NCBI GenBank assembly: GCA_036924285.1
Contig: JAYKYS010000006.1
Location: 27,378,001-27,442,000 of the forward strand
Direction: 5' to 3'
Source of the DNA: Asterella californica
Taxonomy: Eukaryota > Streptophyta > Marchantiopsida > Marchantiales > Aytoniaceae
Length of the DNA: 64,000 nt
A model generated the notes under the pieces. The model saw only the letters and a list, made by a program, of their open reading frames with translations, had not been told where the DNA came from and ran no database searches. Below, piece after piece: positions 57,545-64,000 of this stretch (position 1 is the stretch's first letter; each line of letters begins with the position of its first letter). The position numbers and the translations under genes are program-made.

Positions 57545-60324
57545 TCACATCTGGCAGTAGCTTTCTCTGGGCTCATGCTTCCGTGGCAGCAGCGCAAGCC
57601 GCTGACGAGTTGGACCTCCGCGACCAACACGTGGCCGTCGCAACAAATCTCGTGCTTGCCTACTGTAGACTGCAGTTTCATCCACAGATTCTAAAATGCT
57701 GACTGTATAAGCTGCCGATAAACGGAAAACTGAGAAAAGGAAAAGCCCAAAATGGAGAGGAAAAACCAAACCTGCGTAGGTACGTCCATTTCTGGTAACG
57801 AAATGCACGCCTGTTCGTAAGGCATCTATCAGTCGTTCACTAGGGACTGTTAAACTGAAATCTTTAGGAAATATTCGTCTTCTACGTGAAAGTATTACGG
57901 TTGCGGCCAAGAGGTAAAGGATATTTTTTATTGTTATTATCGGAGACATCCGCAGGAAACTACCACGGTCGTCTCTATTTGTTTTTTTTTAAATAGTACG
58001 ATCGTAAGTAAATTCAGAATTTCAAAATTATATTGTAATTATCAAAAAATAAAAAGATGAAAAATAAAAACACTTATAACTATTCGAAAACATCCCTTAG
58101 CGATATACTGCTCTAGACAAAACTACTGCCATTTTCTTTCTGGTCGTTAGAAAATCTTTCGTTTTAACTTTGACATTTTTTATTAATAACGACTTTAAGT
58201 TTTAGAACGTCAAGAGTGTGAAGAAATTCCCATCTATCAATTCTGGTTAAATATGCACGTACGATCAACTTGGGGAACTTTTGTTCGATTTTTGCTATGC
58301 GTAAGTAGAGTTATATTTTTATTGTGAAAACAAGAAAAGAGAGGAATATTTTTGTCAGGTAACGTATTTTGTCATGTTAACAAAGGATTGAATTATTGAA
58401 CGACTGTGAAAATCGAACAAAACAGATTAGATTTGGACTAATCGGTAACGCATAGCTCCACTATTATATTAGCGAAAAAGATGTATTAATAACAATTTTA
58501 TATAAAATTATTAACAAATCAGATAATAAACTAAAACTTTGTATACATATATACTCCGTGAGATGGAAGAGGTGAATAATACACAAGGAAGACTTACCGT
58601 TAGAAGCGGTCAGATTTGGGATGACTGCCTTGCTCTGTCTACTACTCAAACATATTTGTAAATCTCTAACTATAGTTAACGCACCTCCTCCATGCCTGCG
58701 AAAAGTCTAATAAAACGTTTCGTTAAATAAGAAAACTCAAATTCGATTATTCTCCGGCAACCGGGTACTCGAGTTTTGGCAGTCGGATAACGACGTGACT
58801 TCTCCGGTCGGTAGTAAGGGCCGTACCTTACGAGTGTAAAAAGCTGTGCCGTCAGGTGTACTGTTGCATATTAAGACGACCTTTTACAGGTCCATTGTTG
58901 TTCGCGCACTTTTATAAGGCATTCCATCTACGTTATATTTGGACGATAGCATTTTCTGATCTTGCAAGAACACTTTACAGCTCGGCTTAGGTTTCCACTT
59001 GAAGTTCTTCGAGAAGTTGCTGGATCAACAAGATTCTGTCCAAGCCTTTGAATAGTCAAATTTCAAACTGTCAAAGCCTCGAACGCACTTGTAAGAGCGA
59101 GCCAGTTAGCGCCATTTTCCTGCTGAAGGGCGGTGTAAATAAATTAATCACAGTCAGGTGCTAGAGCAGGCTACTCTCTTCAACAAGTATATCTTGTAAA
59201 GATCTGACGTTATTACTGCGCACACATCCTAGCCAACAAGCTATTGCTTGTTGACTCGACCCCACGGCTAGCCCGGTCGCCGTGGTGTCGAGTTTTTTGG
59301 CGGGGGCACTCATGCTGTGCAAGGACAGCAGCATACGGCTGCAAAAAGCCCCATAGCGAAAAGTGGCCTACAAACAGAACCAAACAAACACTGCGCACAT
59401 ATCCGTAGCCTTTAAAAGGATAACTTTTTACAGGATAACTTTTTACAGAGCCATGGATCGCTTACGTTCGTATTTGTGAACTGATACAATATATATGTTT
59501 GAATATAAATATTTATTTTTGATTTTTTATTACTACAATTCATACATATAATCGATTTGGATAAAAGATAAATAAAAGACATCCACAACGTTTTCCTAAG
59601 GGCATCTCTGGAATTGCTTGCAGAAAAGGTCAATAGCTTCTTGGTCGAAGTCATAACATTCTCTCACAGACCAATAATATTTACCGAAGATTTTAGCTTT
59701 GAAACTCATTATTAAACACGTGTTAAAATTGACAAAATATACTACAATTTTTGTTATTTGATATTGTAGATTGTAGTAAAGCTATTTACAAATCTCAAGC
59801 AGAAACTGGAGAAATCCAAGTACAGTTAACTGATATCTATAAATAAATACTTCTAAAAGTTATTTTCCTTTTTCATATAAAGAATTTATTTTAAAAAATC
59901 TGGAGCTATACCATGAATTATTTTATCAAATCACTGAAACCCCGAAAGATTTATACCACCTTGTCAAAATAAAACATTGACCAGGGGTTAATTTGTACCT
60001 TTGTGTTCGAATGCTTAACCCATGTTGCTACTTTTTTATTTGAGTAATAATCTTTCGTTTTCTCATATTTCATATCCCCATCTCCGAAGATATCAGGATA
60101 AAAGAAAATGGAAGACGACATAACCCATAAAGAAAACAAGTAGAGGCAGACCGAGATGTTATCATTCCTCGTTATCTGTTTTCGCCGCAACCTCACCACA
60201 CGTTCATTATTTTCCGATCCAAAGTTTACGGTGGAACATTAAAAGGGCGGGAGGGAGGAGCAATGCTTACCTAGTTCCGGCGTTCTTTGTGTTTTGTCCC
60301 GGACGATTTTCCAAATTTCCTGCT
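57545..60324 (-). CDS. Unrecognised multi-exon gene or remnant in AT-rich DNA
   Basis: Minus-strand exon candidates, in transcription order: 60324-60271 (EQEIWKIVRDKTQRTPEL, donor gtaagc); 60081-59999 (DGDMKYEKTKDYYSNKK to SNTK, donor gtacaa), phase-compatible with the first; about 59712-59598 (KIFGKYYWSVRECYDFDQEA, LFCKQF); about 59060-58920 (KPSCKVFLQDQKMLSS, interrupted by stops); 58880-58827 (VVLICNSTPDGTAFYTRK, donor gtacgg); up to 58598 (SKAVIPNLTASN, donor gtaagt); 57846-57772 (VPSERLIDALRTGVHFVTRN); and 57702-57545 (VSILESVDETAVYSRQARDL to the stop). The last three join with consistent phases. These short coding-like pieces stand out from AT-rich introns. No family is recognised. In-frame stops in the middle section suggest either unresolved introns or a decaying gene. 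Confidence 0.35.
59254..59293. repeat. GC-rich hairpin followed by T6
   Basis: ACTCGACCCCACGGC (59254-59268) pairs with the 15 nt ending at 59293 with one mismatch, followed by a T run. It resembles an intrinsic terminator in shape, but it lies in plant nuclear DNA with no transcription unit requiring one. Confidence 0.85.
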
Positions 60325-60719
60325 CTTCGTATATTTAGAAGGAAATCGATACTGTAAAAAAACTTAATATAACAGAAATAAACCGGCTCGAATGACGTAT
60401 GTTAGGAAAACGTGCCGTAAAGAGCTAACTGAGTTCAGGAAAAAGAACAGTTAAAATATTTTACGTTATGGAAATCAACTAGAATGATTCTTCACAATGT
60501 GCGCAAGTCATCGATATTTTTCTTGGAGCCAGAAGTGCACGTAAACATGAACATTAAGTTAGAAAAATGGTTAATTTAAGGTAACGACAAATCAATTTGT
60601 CAATTTGCAAAACCACCTTGTTAAGAAATGCAGCAATAGCAGAGGTATAAATGATAAATGATATTATCTGTCCTTTGAGGTCTTTGAGGACCATGAGACT
60701 GTCCATGTGAATCCATCAC

Positions 60720-60803
60720 AATGGGACTCGAACCAGAAACTTCATTAACAGTTTGGACCTAGGACTTTTCTCTTAGAAGACTGTAAGCTGAACCACTTGG
60801 AAC
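60720..60803 (-). other. tRNA-like A box / B box pair, possible SINE remnant
   Basis: On the minus strand TGGTTCAGCTT (60795-60785) fits the pol III A-box consensus with one mismatch, and GGTTCGAGTCC (60734-60724) is a perfect B box about 50 nt downstream. A canonical tRNA cloverleaf cannot be drawn, so a tRNA-derived SINE or pseudo-tRNA is more likely. Confidence 0.35.
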
Positions 60804-62369
60804 ACCGATCGAAATAGAAACACACGGCAAAGACTCTACCTCTACCCTCTACTTAGAGAGTCGTTTGAATTCTAAAGCAATGAAGATGTACTTCACAAAG
60901 CGATGGAGATTTGAAAAAAATTCCAAGAACAATTGTTTCTTTTTTTATCTAACCCTTTCGCACATTTGCAGTCTATCCCTTCAATTCGTTCAGAGACTGA
61001 ATGTATACATCTAGATGATTCTATGTGACACTGTAGATACCATTTTTCATTTAATTTCTTTTCTTGCTTGAACTTTCCTTTTGTTTAATATTTACTCGAG
61101 TAGTATGCATGTTAGTAGTAAGTTAGATTATGACTTCTAGCTTTCTGTCAGAGAGGGACGTGCAAGTGCAAGTTCAAATCTTGTCATAGGTTCTTTTATG
61201 TGTTAGTGAGATCATTTTTCCGATTGTATTTTTATTCAAAGAAGAAAGTTTTTTAACCGTTGAATAATTTTATATCTGTCAATATGAAAATAAATAAGAA
61301 CAATTTTATGTTTAAATTTATTAAAACAGAAATGAACTTGCAAAAGTGAGTTTATAACAACAAACATTACTAAAGTTTTAGAAAAACTGGTTCACTTCGC
61401 AAATGTCCGGAAACTTCCCGTTGCTGGACAAAAGACTACGCGAGCGCTGGGGAGGAAGGAAGCGAGCGAGGGCTGTTTTGGCTCTTCCGGCACAACTGCA
61501 TAGAATTAAGCGTCCTGGTAGGCTCAAGTTTGTCTTCCCTGGTCTTCTGCACAAGCAGCACAACTCAAGGCGTGAGGCTACTCCACGTCCTAGGAAACAG
61601 AAGCCAAGACTATCTTTGGACTTTTGTATGTGAAGCACCTGAACCCTACAATTCAAAAGCTCCATACTCGGTAACAGCTTCGCCCGCGTCTAGAATGTTT
61701 TTCGGACGGCGGGACGCGCAACTTGTGTCTATTGATCAGTATTATGGGTTTGGTCACTGGTGTGGCCTAACTAACCTCTACAGAGTTTGGTCCCATGCCC
61801 TCGCTCGGTTGGCTTGTGAGGCTGGGAGTTTACCCTTTTGCTTCTTGACCGAAGGCTTTGGTGACCTCTCGTCTAAAGACCGCAATACTTTTCTTGGTAG
61901 CATCCTTGGTAAAGCGAGAGAGTTCGTTATGGAGGTGAAGAATATCGTCAGTTTCTGATGTGATTAGGCTTGAGTAGCCTATAATTTGGGATATTGACTC
62001 GAGAACTCTTGACCTCCAAGAAGAGGATCAATGATCTCTTCATACGCGGGGCTTATCATCATACATTTTTCTCCCCACGAATCTCTCGAGTGGAAGTGGT
62101 TCAAGTGGTTCTGGTTGCCTGTTTCTTCTATTGTTTCGGGAGGATTTCGAGGAGAATATTGGATCGATTCGTCCATCTCTAGTAGGTCGCAAACCTAACT
62201 TCGTCCTTTTTCGCCTTCCCGTTCTCATTTCAGAACTCGTAGTCACTATCGTCAGCAGACTTGAGTTCAGTCTGGATTCTTGGGATGCAAAATGGAAGCG
62301 GTGAAAGTTGCTTTATTTCATTGGTGATCATGATCTACGAGAATAATATTTTTCAACGAACTCCCACGT

Positions 62370-62443
62370 AATTGTTTGGATGAAAACGGACGATAAAAGT
62401 ACTTTACCCTGAAGTACTTTTATCGTCTACAATTGTTTGGATG
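62370..62443. repeat. 16-bp-arm hairpin flanked by 13-bp direct repeats
   Basis: GACGATAAAAGTACTT (62389-62404) pairs exactly with 62412-62427 across a 7-nt loop. The identical 13-mer AATTGTTTGGATG lies on both sides (62370-62382 and 62431-62443). Confidence 0.97.
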
Positions 62444-63284
62444 TTCAGGAGTATAGTCGCCCCGTTTCCTGTGACTGCTGACGTCATTCTCACGGGAACC
62501 TCTATGGATTTGAAGTTCAGAACTTCAGAGTAGGGAAGAAAGAATCTAGAACCTGATCATCAAACGGTTCTCCCATGCGTGAACTGTATTTTGTCCCTCT
62601 CTGCGGATCCCATCTAGCGGATTTGAGCCAGCCGTAAAAGCCTTGGAATCAGCATCAATATATCCACATATCTCTTGATTAATTTTGTCCGCTTTCGGTC
62701 GATCAGTATGTAAAGCGAGCATATGCGTGAAAGCATATGAGAACTATACCTTCCCAGTTTCAACCAAAAGACATGTATCCGAATCTGCGTCCGTATATGT
62801 CCTCCACCGTGGTGGACACTAGACCGACATTTCGTTTCTGAACATTCATCACTCTACCACACTAACCCGCGGGTCTCACCTCTCACCTCTCAGGTCGGGT
62901 CTACCTGTCAGGTATGTTTCGTCTCAGTACAGGTCAATAGAGAATCCAGTTGCGGGTTTCTCCTGTAGTTGTGCACGTCAAGCAATTGCATTTCCCAACC
63001 TAGAGATGATTATGGATCATGTGCAGACACCTTTTTCAGACTGTTGGTTGTGCTAGGAAAGTGCGGGTAAGTGTGTCAGCAGCTTTAGATGGATACGCCG
63101 GACCTCCGCTTTCAGTTCAGTTTCTCAGTCGATGAAGTCAAGAAAGTAAGTGAAGGTGCTGACCGGATCATGGAACAGGAACTGCTTACTGACATGTTCT
63201 TTTTAGGTGTTCAATATATATAACTATATTCTGGACACCTTCTCAGGGTCCTGTACAATACATTCTTGTGCCGCAACAGTTGAA

Positions 63285-63616
63285 AGCGTATTTGCTTGCA
63301 TGGTACAAGTGAGAATGGCAAGTCCAAGAGCTCGATCATGCGCATTTGCTTGCATACTACAAGTGAGAATGCTAATCAAAGCCTTTATTGACATTTATAA
63401 GTCGAATGGCAAGTCCAAGAGCTCGATCATGCGCATTTGCTTGCATACTACAAGTGAGAATGCTAATCAAAGCCATTATTGACATTTATAAGTCGAATGG
63501 CAAGTCCAAGAGAGCTTGATCATGCGCATTTGCTTGCATAGTACAAGTGAGAATGCTAATCAAAGCCTTTGTTGACATTTATAAATCGAATGGCAAGTCC
63601 AAGAGCTCTATCATGC
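63285..63616 (+). repeat. Tandem array, 91-bp unit, about 3.5 copies
   Basis: Units 63313-63403, 63404-63494 and 63495-63587 begin GAATGGCAAGTCCAAGAG and contain CATGCGCATTTGCTTGCATA and CTAATCAAAGCC. A partial copy stands at each end. Units are nearly identical, differing by single bases and a 2-bp insertion in the third. Confidence 0.96.
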
Positions 63617-64000
63617 TAGACTAGCAGGTGAATGCTACTACCACAGCTGTCCTCATGACTGCTTCATGAGTAATGAATGAGAACATCGGCTGCAGTTCCT
63701 TTGGCCCCAGTCTGACTGAAGTTTCCAGGCCCCACATGTTCCTTGTCTATTTATTGATATGCGTGCGCGGGAGAACATCCGGAAAACACTTTGTGTGGAA
63801 AAAACTGGGGCAAGGCATTCCTGAATTCCTCGACGCCAGCGACTTCTTATGCGAGTCTCACATTCGGTATTCTTTATCTGTAGTTTTGACAAGGTGCTAC
63901 AGCTGGTGCTATTTCCGTGGGGAACGTCGTGCCGTTGCTTGGGGCCTTAAAATCTCGAGGCTTCTGTACGCTCTTGAAGTTGTGTATCAACTTCAAGAGA

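Larger units (their letters stand above)
60325..64000. other. Intergenic sequence to the window edge
   Basis: 60325-61390 is AT-rich with no clear exon. A 142-residue frame at 61530-61958 and overlapping short frames near 61403 have no recognised domain. The remainder holds hairpins and a 91-bp tandem array (listed). The final 30 bases (63971-64000) form another snapback, CTCTTGAAGTT/AACTTCAAGAG, cut by the window edge. Confidence 0.4.

Noticed and set aside
59254..59300. Bacterial intrinsic terminator
   Set aside because: Shape fits (GC stem plus T run), but the genome is eukaryotic and no upstream bacterial-type gene exists. Treated as one of the snapbacks.
61530..61958. 142-residue plus-strand frame
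   Set aside because: Starts without ATG, overlaps two other frames of similar size, and has no motif; it is mentioned only in the gap entry.
63285..63616. CRISPR-like spaced repeats
   Set aside because: Units are contiguous 91-bp tandem copies without spacers, in plant nuclear DNA.

Overview
The window is nuclear DNA of a land plant, and a bryophyte (liverwort or moss) is my best guess. The evidence is plant-type genes with GT-AG introns (a plastid-targeted tryptophan-pathway enzyme, a plastid DUF3082 membrane protein, two DUF679/DMP membrane proteins, an F-box protein), a Ty1/copia element primed by initiator-Met tRNA, PIF/Harbinger-type transposase remnants and Mutator-type MITEs. The bryophyte assignment is an inference from short genes, few introns and this repeat mix. 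No bacterial operon, CRISPR array or organelle block is present.

Layout. 1-14 kb is the gene-rich end: PAI (-), a six-exon CA109/AIRIM-like gene (+), a four-exon DUF3082 gene (-) with a 26-nt microexon, and an F-box gene (+). 15.4-22.2 kb holds exon-like pieces of an unrecognised + strand gene that contain a Mutator-like MITE and a complete but decayed copia element (17111-22000, minus strand, LTRs, PBS, PPT, near-perfect TSD). A DMP gene follows at 26.7-27.4 kb (-). 29-38 kb is AT-rich and gene-poor, with two more MITE copies and an internally deleted copia remnant.

38.2-45.8 kb is the most unusual region. A Myb/SANT-like ORF (+) and a DDE_4/HARBI1-like transposase (-) face each other. Between them lies one multi-exon gene that fuses an unrecognised N-terminal domain, an acidic and coiled-coil stretch, and an FCP1/NLI-type HAD phosphatase domain. 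Three arrays of a short dyad-symmetric satellite (core TCGCACT-N-AGTGCGA) are interleaved, one of them inside an intron of that gene. All three coding units carry frameshifts or stops.

46.7-47.7 kb is a trihelix/SANT-like gene broken by a local inversion. A second DMP gene lies at 51.5 kb (+), and a two-exon unrecognised gene at 55.6-56.3 kb (-). 57.5-60.3 kb is AT-rich and contains several phase-compatible minus-strand exons of an unrecognised gene or remnant. The last kilobases hold a 91-bp tandem array and short hairpins.

A recurring theme is about a dozen unrelated near-perfect snapback palindromes (arms 12-31 bp, loops 1-15 nt) in noncoding DNA. No metabolic linkage between neighbouring genes is visible, as expected for a plant chromosome. 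All calls rest on reading and translating the sequence; no database search was possible.
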